Positions 13,491 to 22,074 of a stretch of DNA of 64,000 nt are shown here, piece by piece. Positions within the stretch are counted from its first letter, which is position 1; the number at the start of each line of letters is the position of its first letter. Location: the NCBI GenBank assembly GCA_015277795.1, contig CP063848.1, forward strand, positions 124,001-188,000, given 5' to 3'. The position numbers and the translations under genes are program-made. The notes beneath the pieces are model-generated. The model was not told the DNA's origin. It made no database searches and was given only the letters and a program-made list of their open reading frames with translations. Source of the DNA: Massilia sp. UMI-21. Lineage in GTDB: Bacteria; Pseudomonadota; Gammaproteobacteria; Burkholderiales; Burkholderiaceae_D.

Positions 13491-15479
13491 TCAGGGAAGC
13501 CGCCGCACGTGGCGGAAGCGCGCGTAGCGGTTCAGGAGATCGTTGATCAGCTGCTCGCGGGTGTAGCCGGTGACGTCATGCGCCTGATCGCCTTCGGAGC
13601 TGGTGGCCATGGCACGGTAGTGCCGGCTGGACGGATCCGGTTCTCCCGTCTCGGCCCAGGCAAAGCTGGGCGGGCGGAAGCTGCGTGCGCGGATCGTATA
13701 GCGGAACACGCCGCGGTCGCCGTGCGGCACTTCCAGGTCGAGGCGCTCGGCGGTGGTGACCAGTTCCGGTTCGAGGCCGCTTTCGCGCATCTGCGTGAGG
13801 ACCGCCTCCAGTGCCGGGCGCGCCGTGCCTTCGAGAAAAGCGCCAATCTCGGGCCGGTCGTAGAAATTCGTGATGCTGGCCAGGCGCTGCTGCCAGCTCA
13901 GGCCGGTGTCGGACGGCGGTGTATCGGCGACGATGGACAAGTCCATCGCCGAGCCCTGCGTTTCCGTCTGCAGCGCGCGCAGCAGGCCGTAACAGATGAA
14001 CAGCATGATCGCCGCAAACGGCAACGCGCTGGCGATCGCGGCGGTCTGCAGCCCCTGCAGCCCCCCGGCCAGCAGCAACACGGCGGCCACGATCCCGGCG
14101 CAGATTGCCCAGAAGATGCGCTGCCATACCGGCGGGTTCGGCGCGGCACCGGAGGTGATCATGTCGATCACCAGCGCCCCGGAATCGGCCGAGGTCACGA
14201 AGAAGGTAATCACCAGCAGCGTGGCCAGCCCGGACGCGATCGTGGAGAACGGCAGCTGCCCCAGCACTTCGAACAGCGCCACCGGCAGGTTGTCGGCCAC
14301 CGTCTGCACGATCGGCGCCGTGCCGCCCAGGTCGAGCGCGATCGCCGTGTTGCCGAACACGGTCATCCACAGGAAGGTAAACAGCACCGGCACCAGCAGC
14401 ACCCCGGTGATGAATTCGCGGATGGTACGCCCGCGCGAGATACGCGCGATGAACATGCCGACGAAAGGCGACCAGGAGATCCACCAGCCCCAGTAGAACA
14501 GGGTCCAGTCGCCCAGCCAGGCGTTCGGCTCGTAGGCGTACATGCGGAAGGTGCGCTGCACCACCGCGCCCAGGTAGGCGCCGATGTTCTGGACGAAGGC
14601 CTGCAGCAGGAACACGGTCGAGCCCACCGCCAGCATGAAGATGAGCAGGGCGATCGCCAGGATGATGTTGAGCTCGGACAGGCGCTTGACGCCCTTGTCG
14701 AGCCCGAGGCCGGCGGACAGCGTCGCCAAGCCGGTAATGACGACGATCAGCACGACCTGTACCATCGGGCTGACGGGCAGGCCGAACAGGTAGGAGAAGC
14801 CGGCGTTCACCTGCAGCACGCCGAAGCCGAGCGAGGTCGCGACGCCGAACATCGTGCCCAGCACCGCGAAGATGTCGATGGCATGGCCGATCGGGCCATG
14901 GATGCGATTGCCGATCAGCGGGAACAGGCCCGAACGCAGCGTGAGCGGCAGGCCGCGCCGGAATGCGAAATAGGCCAGGGCCAGGCCGACCACGATGTAG
15001 ATCGCCCAGGCATGCAGGCCCCAGTGGAAGAAGGTCAGCACCATGGCCTGGCGCGCCGAGTCGATGGTGCGTCCCTCGCCCACCGGCGGCGAGGCGTAGT
15101 GCTGGATTGGCTCGGCAACGCCGAAGAACAGCAGGCCGATGCCCATCCCGGCGCTGAACAGCATGGCGAACCACGAAATATAGCTGTACTCGGGTTCGCT
15201 CTCGTCCGGGCCCAGCTTGACGTCGCCATAGCGGCTCATCATCAGGAACAGCACGAAGATCAGGAACACGGCGACCGCCAGGATATAGAACCAGCCGAAA
15301 TCGCGCACGATGGCCGCCTGCAGCAAGGCGAACACGCTGCCGGCTTGCTCCGGGAACAGCGCGCCGAACAGGGCGAAGGTGAGGATCAGCCCGGCCGAGA
15401 TGTAGAAAACGGGCGGATTGACCTGGATTTTCCGGCGCGCACCGGAACCGGCGGCTTCGTTCAGTACGGGATCAGTCAT
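13491..15479 (-). CDS. BCCT family betaine/choline/carnitine transporter
   Basis: Integral inner-membrane transporter of 662 residues. About twelve hydrophobic segments are visible. The family signature region reads WTLFYWGWWISWSPFVGMF, and FFHWGLHAWAIY lies in the preceding helices. The long hydrophilic C-terminal tail (about 150 residues after the last helix) is typical of BetT-like members, where it acts in osmotic regulation. ATG at 15479 is chosen because GGAGGA lies 9-10 bases upstream; the frame extends to a GTG six codons earlier that would overlap that ribosome site. Likely role: uptake of a quaternary ammonium osmolyte with H+ or Na+; the exact substrate is inferred only. Confidence 0.93.
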   Translation of the reverse strand: MTDPVLNEAAGSGARRKIQVNPPVFYISAGLILTFALFGALFPEQAGSVFALLQAAIVRDFGWFYILAVAVFLIFVLFLMMSRYGDVKLGPDESEPEYSYISWFAMLFSAGMGIGLLFFGVAEPIQHYASPPVGEGRTIDSARQAMVLTFFHWGLHAWAIYIVVGLALAYFAFRRGLPLTLRSGLFPLIGNRIHGPIGHAIDIFAVLGTMFGVATSLGFGVLQVNAGFSYLFGLPVSPMVQVVLIVVITGLATLSAGLGLDKGVKRLSELNIILAIALLIFMLAVGSTVFLLQAFVQNIGAYLGAVVQRTFRMYAYEPNAWLGDWTLFYWGWWISWSPFVGMFIARISRGRTIREFITGVLLVPVLFTFLWMTVFGNTAIALDLGGTAPIVQTVADNLPVALFEVLGQLPFSTIASGLATLLVITFFVTSADSGALVIDMITSGAAPNPPVWQRIFWAICAGIVAAVLLLAGGLQGLQTAAIASALPFAAIMLFICYGLLRALQTETQGSAMDLSIVADTPPSDTGLSWQQRLASITNFYDRPEIGAFLEGTARPALEAVLTQMRESGLEPELVTTAERLDLEVPHGDRGVFRYTIRARSFRPPSFAWAETGEPDPSSRHYRAMATSSEGDQAHDVTGYTREQLINDLLNRYARFRHVRRLP

Positions 15480-15701
15480 CGTTCGGCATTCCTCCACGAT
15501 TCCGGCAAGGCAGGATGAGTGAGGCGGGTACGCTGTGCAATCCCGCGTTCCTGGATAAAGTCTAGCATGGGGATACCCCGCGTCCGATTGCGAACACGAT
15601 TGGATCTGCAGGGATCGTTAGCGCCGGGCGCAAGCGGGGCCGGCGCCCTGGGACAAGGGGACGGCGGCGATCCGACGGCTTTGCCGGATCACCGCTGCCG
15701 G

Positions 15702-18700
15702 TCAGGCCTCGCCGTCTTCCAGCGGCGCGAAGATTGCCTGCAGGTCTTCTTGCGTCAGCGCCATTTTCTGCGACTCGCCTTCGGACAGGATCGACTGCGC
15801 CAGCTCCGACTTCTTCTGCTGCAGGAGCTGGATTTTTTCTTCCAGCGTGCCCTTGGCGATCAGCTTGTAGACGAACACCGGTTTATCTTGCCCGATGCGC
15901 CAGGCGCGGTCGGTGGCCTGGTTCTCGGCCGCCGGGTTCCACCACGGATCGTAGTGGATCACGGTGTCGGCCGCGGTCAGGTTCAGGCCCACGCCGCCGG
16001 CCTTCAGGCTGATCAGGAAGATCGGCACCGCGCCCTGCTGGAAGGCGGCGACCTGGGCCGAGCGGTCGCGCGTCTCGCCGGTGAGCAGTGCGTAGCGGAT
16101 GCCGCGTGCGGCGAGTTCTTCCTCGATCAGGAACAGCATGCTGGTGAACTGCGAGAACACCAGGATCTTGCGGCCTTCCTGCAGCAGGTCTTCGACCATC
16201 TGCATCAGGTCCAGCAGCTTGGCCGACACCGCGGCCGTGTTCTTCCTGCCCGGCATCACTTTCACCAGGCGCGGGTCGCAGCAGACCTGGCGCAGCTTGA
16301 GCAGCGCTTCGAGGATGACGATCTGGCTGCGCGCCACGCCCTTGCGGTCGATCTCGTCGCGCACTTTCTTGTCCATGGCCAGGCGCACGGTTTCGTACAG
16401 GTCGCGCTGGGCGCCCGAGAGCTCGATGCGGCGCACCATTTCGGTCTTTTCCGGCAGTTCCTTGGCCACGTTGTCCTTGGTCCGGCGCAGCAGGAAAGGC
16501 TTGATGCGGCGGCTCAGCAGGATGCGGCGCACCGTATCGTCCTGGCGTTCGATCGGGTGACGGAACTGGCTGTTGAAGGTTTTCTCGTCGCCCAGCAGGC
16601 CGGGCAGCAGGAAGTGGAACTGCGACCACAGCTCGCCCAGGTGGTTCTCGAGCGGCGTGCCGGACAGGCACAGGCGGTGGTTGGCGTCGAGCGAGCCGGC
16701 CGTCTGGGCCGCCTTGGAGCGGGTGTTCTTGATGTAGTGCGATTCGTCCAGGATCACCAGGTGATAGTGGTGCTCGCGCAGCTTTTCTTCGTCGCGCGGC
16801 AGCAGCGCATAGGTGGTCAGGACGATGTCGGCATCGTCGATCTGGTCGAACAGGTCCATGCGCTCCTTGCCCTGCAGGAGCAGCACCTTCAGGCTCGGGG
16901 CGAAGCGCGCGGCCTCGTCGAACCAGTTGGTCATCAGGCTGGTCGGCGCGATCACCAGGGCCGGGCTGGTCAGGCGGCCCGCTTCCTTCTCGATCAGGAT
17001 GTGGGCCAGCGTCTGCACGGTTTTACCCAGGCCCATGTCGTCGGCCAGGATGCCGCCGAGGTCGTACTCGCGCAGGAACTGCATCCACGACAGGCCGTCG
17101 AGCTGGTAGTCGCGCAGCGTGGCCTGCAGGCCCTTCGGCGGCTCGACCTTCTTGACCGAGCCGAACTGGCTCAGCTTGCGGCCGGTCTCGCGCAGGCGTT
17201 CGCCGCCGGTCCAGCGCAGCGCGAGGCCGCGCGCCAGTTCCTCCAGGCGCGCCGCGTCCAGCGTGGACAGGCGCATGCGGCCCTTGATCTTGTCGTTGAA
17301 ATACAGCTCGCCGAGGGTCGCGAGGATCGGCTTCACGCGCCCCCAGGGCAGCGCCACGCGCACGCCGTCGGGCAGCGTGGCCAGCATCTGGTCGGCTTCG
17401 GCATACGCGGCCAGCACGGCCGGGTCGAAGTCGGCGGGCGCGCTGCGAATCAGCTGCACCAGCACCGGCAACAGGGGCACGCGCTTGCGCGCCACCACGA
17501 TGCCCAGTTCGAGTTCGAACCAGGCATTGCCCGCTTCTTCGGGTTCGTCGATGTCGGCATACCAGTCTTCGACCGGCACCACGTCGTAGCGGTACTTGGC
17601 CGACTTCTGCAGGTGCCAGCCGGCGTCGGACAGCGGATCGAGGTCGTTCTCGGCGAAGCGCAGCCAGTGCGCCTGGCTGTCCAGCACCAGCGCGCCGGCC
17701 ATCGCGTTGAAGGGCGCGGTGACCGGCTTGCGGAAGCCCATCTCGTTCAGGGCGTTGAGCGCCGCGGCTTCGGCTTTCGGGTCGCGCTCGATGACCTCGG
17801 TGACGTCGCCGATCTGGCGCACCACGCGCTGGGCCGGGTCGAAGGACACGCGCTGGCCGTCGTAGTCGTAGGCCAGCACGGCGAAGTCATGCCAGCGCGG
17901 CGTGCCGCCGTCGGACAGCTGCACCGAATCGAGCAGCAGGTGCGGTATGGGTTTGACGTCGTTGCGCAGGCGCTGGGTGAGCGGCTGCGGCAGCGGCATC
18001 AGCCCCTGCAGGCCGTGCGCCAGCAACAGCTGCGAGACACGCTTCTTGTCGGTGCCGGACAGGGTCGGGGCCTGGGCCACCAGCGCCTGCAGTTCGGCCA
18101 GCGAGATGTCGATGCCGCCGCGATTGAGCTCGAGCGGGCCGATCGACAGGTTGTCGATGTACCACGGCGGGTCGGTCGGCAGCATGTAGTCGATCAGGTC
18201 GGCGCCGCTGTGGGTGGCGCCCTTGGCCGGTTCGACCGACCATCCGAGCTTGGCCACGCGGCCTTCGTCGCGCCAGGCCAGGCTGGCCAGGCGGGTAGGG
18301 CCGGCCTGCAGCGGATAGACCAGCCCATTGGCCATGTCGGACCAGGAATTTGCCCACAGCAGCTTGCCCTGTTCGAGCAGCATGTGCAGCAGGATGGCAC
18401 CGACCTTGCCCTTCGGTTCGGTGGCGCTGGTGCCCTGGGCCGAGCCGCTGCGCATCGCGATGAAGAAGCGCACCAGGTCGACGTCGTCGCCCTCCAGGTA
18501 GGCAGGTGGCGCCGACAGCAGCGAGAACACTTCGCTGACCGGGCTGGCGGCGGCCACGTCGCCGTTCGGGCGCAGGCGCGCCTTGCACAGGCAGATGGCG
18601 ACATGGCGTCCGCCGCTGGTGGGGGCCATCACGTAGACGAACTTGTACTGCACGGCCTTCGGATCGGCGACCTCGTCGGTCAGCTTGGGTTGCGGGTGCG

Positions 18701-18848
18701 CCGCCGCCTCGACCCTTTGCAGCCAGCTCACCACCGGCGCGGGCAGGGAGGGAGCGCGGGCGGGAGCGCGGGCAACCGCGGGAGCATGCGCTGGTACTAG
18801 CGCGGCTGCATCGGTGGCGTTCTCGCGATGATCATCGACTGTGTGCAT
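15702..18848 (-). CDS. SNF2/HepA-type DEAD/DEAH helicase
   Basis: 1048 residues. The C-terminal half is a Swi2/Snf2 ATPase: motif I DDMGLGKT near residue 603, motif II DESH near 700, LSGTPLENHLGELWS (motif III), and in the second RecA lobe ILVFSQFTSML, GGVGLNLTAAD and QATDRAWRIGQ (motif VI, about 970). The N-terminal half is the long, less conserved region seen in bacterial SNF2 proteins, preceded by an Ala/Pro-rich stretch that makes the true start uncertain. Proteins of this type move on double-stranded DNA or displace protein; the cellular job is unknown. The following 290 bases up to the tex remnant show no gene. Confidence 0.93.
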   Translation of the reverse strand: MHTVDDHRENATDAAALVPAHAPAVARAPARAPSLPAPVVSWLQRVEAAAHPQPKLTDEVADPKAVQYKFVYVMAPTSGGRHVAICLCKARLRPNGDVAAASPVSEVFSLLSAPPAYLEGDDVDLVRFFIAMRSGSAQGTSATEPKGKVGAILLHMLLEQGKLLWANSWSDMANGLVYPLQAGPTRLASLAWRDEGRVAKLGWSVEPAKGATHSGADLIDYMLPTDPPWYIDNLSIGPLELNRGGIDISLAELQALVAQAPTLSGTDKKRVSQLLLAHGLQGLMPLPQPLTQRLRNDVKPIPHLLLDSVQLSDGGTPRWHDFAVLAYDYDGQRVSFDPAQRVVRQIGDVTEVIERDPKAEAAALNALNEMGFRKPVTAPFNAMAGALVLDSQAHWLRFAENDLDPLSDAGWHLQKSAKYRYDVVPVEDWYADIDEPEEAGNAWFELELGIVVARKRVPLLPVLVQLIRSAPADFDPAVLAAYAEADQMLATLPDGVRVALPWGRVKPILATLGELYFNDKIKGRMRLSTLDAARLEELARGLALRWTGGERLRETGRKLSQFGSVKKVEPPKGLQATLRDYQLDGLSWMQFLREYDLGGILADDMGLGKTVQTLAHILIEKEAGRLTSPALVIAPTSLMTNWFDEAARFAPSLKVLLLQGKERMDLFDQIDDADIVLTTYALLPRDEEKLREHHYHLVILDESHYIKNTRSKAAQTAGSLDANHRLCLSGTPLENHLGELWSQFHFLLPGLLGDEKTFNSQFRHPIERQDDTVRRILLSRRIKPFLLRRTKDNVAKELPEKTEMVRRIELSGAQRDLYETVRLAMDKKVRDEIDRKGVARSQIVILEALLKLRQVCCDPRLVKVMPGRKNTAAVSAKLLDLMQMVEDLLQEGRKILVFSQFTSMLFLIEEELAARGIRYALLTGETRDRSAQVAAFQQGAVPIFLISLKAGGVGLNLTAADTVIHYDPWWNPAAENQATDRAWRIGQDKPVFVYKLIAKGTLEEKIQLLQQKKSELAQSILSEGESQKMALTQEDLQAIFAPLEDGEA

Positions 18849-19139
18849 GGGTCTCGTGTGTCTGTATTAAAAACGACAATAACGAACATTATCCTTCATA
18901 CGCGCGCTTCCGTTTTGTTCGTAATCGCACGTAGCGGCCAAAACTTGTCCGCACCACCTGCATGCATCGGACTTCACGGATGCAGCCGACTGTTCTCGCA
19001 TGTTCAAGTGACGCTGTCAAGACTGGCGTATCGGCGACGTTTGCGTATCATTGTTTGCTTGACCTTTTAGAGACATGCGCACATGCCACGGACCTGGCAA
19101 CGCACACGCCTGTGGCGGCTTGTACGACACCCCACGAGG

Positions 19140-19745
19140 GCTCGCGAAAAGCGCTTGGACTGCCTGCGCGTTGTCGCAAACCGGCCCAAGTCGATCATCG
19201 GTCGATCACGGTATAGGACCCGATGGCGCGCCCGGACTACTGGACGCGGTCAATAATGCCAAAAACACGATCTGGCTCGATAATCTGCTCTACACGCTCC
19301 ATAAGCAGAAGCGCTGCACCACGGCGCAGATCGCGATTAAAGCGGACCTCGCCCCGTCCGCTGCCCCACGCTCAATCCGGACGGGGCGGCTCCGGTCTAT
19401 CCGCGCATCCTTACCTACACGGACAGCGGTGCCAGCCTTAGCGTACTGGCAAAGAAGACGTCGCGACGATGCACGCCTGGTCCTGTCGTAGCACTTCTCG
19501 AAAACGCGGGGCTGCTGCAGTCGCTATGCCAGTCGAGGGTCGTCCCCACCAAGGGGATGAGGACAAGAATTCGCCGACTATTTCAGCTATGCCGAGACTC
19601 TACGGACTATTCCTTCCACCGCACGCTGGCCCGGACGTGCGGTCGTCGCGACGGCGTGTGGGCGTGTCGGCGTGACGTTGGCCGCAGCTCGAAATCCGAA
19701 ACGCCGGATTGGAACGCGCCGCACACTCAAGCGACATCGCCCTTA
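19140..19745 (+). pseudogene. tex: Decayed, diverged copy of tex (5' part)
   Basis: By-eye alignment to intact tex at 41.7-44.1 kb shows matching blocks in the same order. They include ACCGGCCCAAGTCGATC near 19190, CATAAGCAGAAGCGCTGCAC near 19300, CTGCTGCAGTCGCTATGCC near 19512, ATTCGCCGACTATTTCAGC near 19570, and GGAACGCGCCGCACA near 19710. A 38-base block at 19015-19052, including TTGCGTATCATTG, also matches the region just upstream of tex (about 41634-41671). Frames shift repeatedly and a stretch of about 170 bases equivalent to 41760-41930 is missing, so no protein can be made. It corresponds to roughly the first third of tex and then stops. Confidence 0.75.
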
Positions 19746-19999
19746 CCGTCGGTGCCGTTGCGCTAGCGATCAGGCGGTTCTACGATCATGGACATCAGCG
19801 CTCGTTAGCTCGGTCCTGCACAGAGCGCCTTGACTTCGGCGCCGAGCCGATCTGTCTCGTAATGCAGCTCGCACCGTCCGGCTACTGGGTTATACCGCGA
19901 CACAGCGAGGCTCGCGGTCGTTTTGTGCACCTGCCCAGTACGACGACGTCTTGAGCGCCGACATTGAGCGAGTTTGGCAACAACCATGCAGCCCTAAGG
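19746..19999. other. Unassigned spacer between tex remnant and rhs-immunity remnant
   Basis: About 250 bases with short ORFs on both strands but none with a ribosome site, recognisable motif or homology to other parts of the window. Likely decayed DNA. Confidence 0.4.
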
Positions 20000-20475
20000 G
20001 GCTGACTTTCCGCCACCTTGACGCGCGCCGTCTTTAGAGGCCCGGCTCGATAGCGCTCGTCGACGTAGGCGACCCAGGCATCTTCGGTAGCGAACGACTC
20101 ACGCGGCTGCGCAGGGTAAGGCAACTCCTGCCACGTGAACTCGACCCAAGTTGGTATGCCAAACGTGCCCGACGCGCTTCCCATTGTTGCTCCGCCGTTC
20201 ATGGGTTGTCGGAGTGGTGGAAGGAGCCTGCATGTGCGAAGGGAAGCCCGGCCTGGTCTCGAGCGCTACTGATTTCGATCCTTTTGTCCGGCACCGTGCT
20301 CGTGAAGTTCAACACAGCCCCACCCGTGGAGGCTTCTCCCGCCACAGGCTGCAGCCGCCCAGGATTAGCAGTGCCTCTGCCAGGATGACGCCGAGCTTGA
20401 ATGGCGCGCGGTCGCGTATTGAACTCTTGATGTGGAAAGCGTCCGTTCGTCCCTCAATGGCGTCCCTCATTGGCA
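20000..20475 (-). pseudogene. Decayed copy of the candidate immunity gene
   Basis: Nearly identical over most of its length to the gene at 21444-22067: the WVEFTWQELPYPAQPRESF segment and the DRAPFKLGVILA membrane anchor are both recognisable. The start codon has changed from ATG to ACG (plus-strand CGT where the intact copy has CAT), small insertions shift the frame between anchor and body, and the 3' end loses similarity at about 20000. It follows an rhs remnant exactly as the intact copy follows rhs, so the two genes were duplicated together. Confidence 0.8.
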
Positions 20476-20477
20476 GA

Positions 20478-20815
20478 TACGGGTTTGGGTGGGCTGCTGG
20501 AAGGCGATGCTGATACCCGATTTCTTGGCCCATTCGCTGTACTTCGCCATGTCCACTAAACCGACTGCGGGAGAGCCGGGTTGACCGCACTAGCGGCTGC
20601 AGAAACGGATGAGGGCTTTAGTGTCTGCAATGCTGTAGCTCCCGATGCATGTGTTTTCCACGGATCGTACCTCTTTACATTTGTGTCGATAACACTGTCG
20701 GTGGCCGCTCCCAACCGCGCCCAGGTGATTGGTATGCAAATAGGCAGTGGCGTCCGCCCTCGCGAACCAGTCCGCGATTGCCGCTCCCAGGTCGGCGCAG
20801 CGACTGACCTTAATA
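20478..20815 (-). pseudogene. rhs remnant with the toxin domain deleted
   Basis: Bases 20478-20695 match the last ~70 codons of the intact rhs gene (about 22075-22300). Bases 20695-20805 match an internal core segment (about 23386-23490, coding for HTNHLGAV). Roughly 1.08 kb that encodes the Rhs core end and most of the phospholipase domain is missing at the junction, and stops interrupt the rest. It is a leftover of a duplicated rhs-immunity cassette. Confidence 0.75.
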
Positions 20816-20866
20816 GCAACGCTTAACTCGCTGAAAACCATGTTGACCAATCTGGAATTTATAAAA

Positions 20867-21357
20867 CTAATCTCGCCACTGATACACTTCAGCGCGCATG
20901 CTGAGCTTGTCATCGCTGAACGTCCCGGTCAGTTTTAACTGCTTGCGGTTCCGATCCCGTGCGACCTCTTCGATGCATTCGGGCGGGATCAACGCTTCCA
21001 GGTCAATACGGGTTGTCGCATACTTGGCATATCTGTGGCCTCTTCGTATGTTTTTCCTTCAACAATTCCGTATTGCCACTCAACTTCCATCCATTTCGGA
21101 ATTCCACCCACGTCACCAGACATAAAAGCATAACTCGCTGGAGATTCTTTCGTAATGTTAGTATGAACCTTTCTTTCGTTATGTCCACCTTCGGTTCTGA
21201 CATAGTTAATCTCAACGTCGCCCCCTACCGACTCTTATTCCAATGTTAAGCCAATCGAGGGTTTTCGAGAACCTGCCGCCATGCTTGATACAATCGCAGC
21301 CACAAATAAAATAACAATGGTCGCCGACCGCAATTTACGAAGTCTTTCTCGAGTCAT
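20867..21357 (-). pseudogene. Broken paralogue of the candidate immunity gene
   Basis: Starts at ATG 21355-21357 (MTRERLRKLRSA; AGAGG eight bases upstream; a second ATG lies two codons earlier). A hydrophobic anchor IVILFVAAIVSSM follows. The frame meets an in-frame TAA after ~40 codons, continues as IPKWMEVEWQYG, and then needs a frameshift near 21005 to read IDLEALIPPECIEEV and MRAEVYQWRD before TAG at 20867. The order of segments (anchor, W-x-E-x-x-W, a VP/IP helix, final strand) parallels the intact gene at 21444-22067, so this is probably an older immunity paralogue for another toxin tip. Confidence 0.6.
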
Positions 21358-21443
21358 TTTCATCACCTCTGATGACCACCTTGCTGCAAGCTGGCGCCAG
21401 CGCGACGGTCTTGGCCGTCACCTAATCGTCGCGCTCGGAAATG

Positions 21444-22067
21444 TCATATGGGATCTCCACCTTCAGGAGAGTTGCCCCCACGCTCGCTGTTGTGGATTTT
21501 CCAGCGTACCTTGATTCCATCGGTCGTCCAGATGAAGTGCAACCACAACATCTTGTCCGGCAGCTCATTTGGCGGTGTGGCTGCACGCGATTTGGCGACC
21601 TCTTCCAACGCCCATGCCGGCACTTTTTCCGCCACTTTGACGCGCTCCGTCTTTAGAGGCGCCGCTCGATAGCGCTCGTCGACGTAGGCGACCCACGCCT
21701 CCTCGGTAGCGAACGACTCACGCGGCTGCGCAGGGTAAGGCAACTCCTGCCACGTGAACTCGACCCAAGTTGGCATGCCAAACGTGCCTGGCGCGCTTCC
21801 CATTGTTGCTCCGCCGTTCATTGGGTTATCGGAGTGGTGGAAGGAACCTGCATGTGCGAAGGGAAGGCCGGCCTGGTCTCGAGCGCTACTGATTTCGATC
21901 CTTTTGTCCGGCACCGTGCTCGTGAAGTTCAACACGGCCCCACCTGTGGATGGCTCGTCCTGCCACAGGCGGAAGCCGCCCAGGATTAGCAGTGCCAATG
22001 CCAGGATGACGCCGAGCTTGAATGGCGCGCGGTCGCGTGTTGAACTCTTGATGTGGGAAGCGTCCAT
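21444..22067 (-). CDS. Candidate Rhs/Tle1 immunity protein, membrane-anchored
   Basis: 207 residues. ATG at 22065-22067 is only eight bases past the rhs stop, with GAGGG just upstream, so translation is coupled to rhs. One hydrophobic segment (KLGVILALALLILGGF, about residues 17-32) would anchor a ~170-residue domain facing the periplasm. Recognisable blocks are MPTWVEFTWQELPYP, KVPAWALEEV and LWLHFIWTTDGIKVRW; the layout recalls DUF2931-type proteins but I cannot confirm the family. Position directly after a toxin gene, duplication with it, and periplasmic topology (where Tle1 immunity proteins act) support an immunity role. That function is inference. Confidence 0.65.
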   Translation of the reverse strand: MDASHIKSSTRDRAPFKLGVILALALLILGGFRLWQDEPSTGGAVLNFTSTVPDKRIEISSARDQAGLPFAHAGSFHHSDNPMNGGATMGSAPGTFGMPTWVEFTWQELPYPAQPRESFATEEAWVAYVDERYRAAPLKTERVKVAEKVPAWALEEVAKSRAATPPNELPDKMLWLHFIWTTDGIKVRWKIHNSERGGNSPEGGDPI

Positions 22068-22074
22068 TGGTCCC

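Noticed and set aside
20151..20513. Plus-strand ORFs in the immunity remnant (also at 21754-22128)
   Set aside because: They are the antisense of the immunity gene and its decayed copy.
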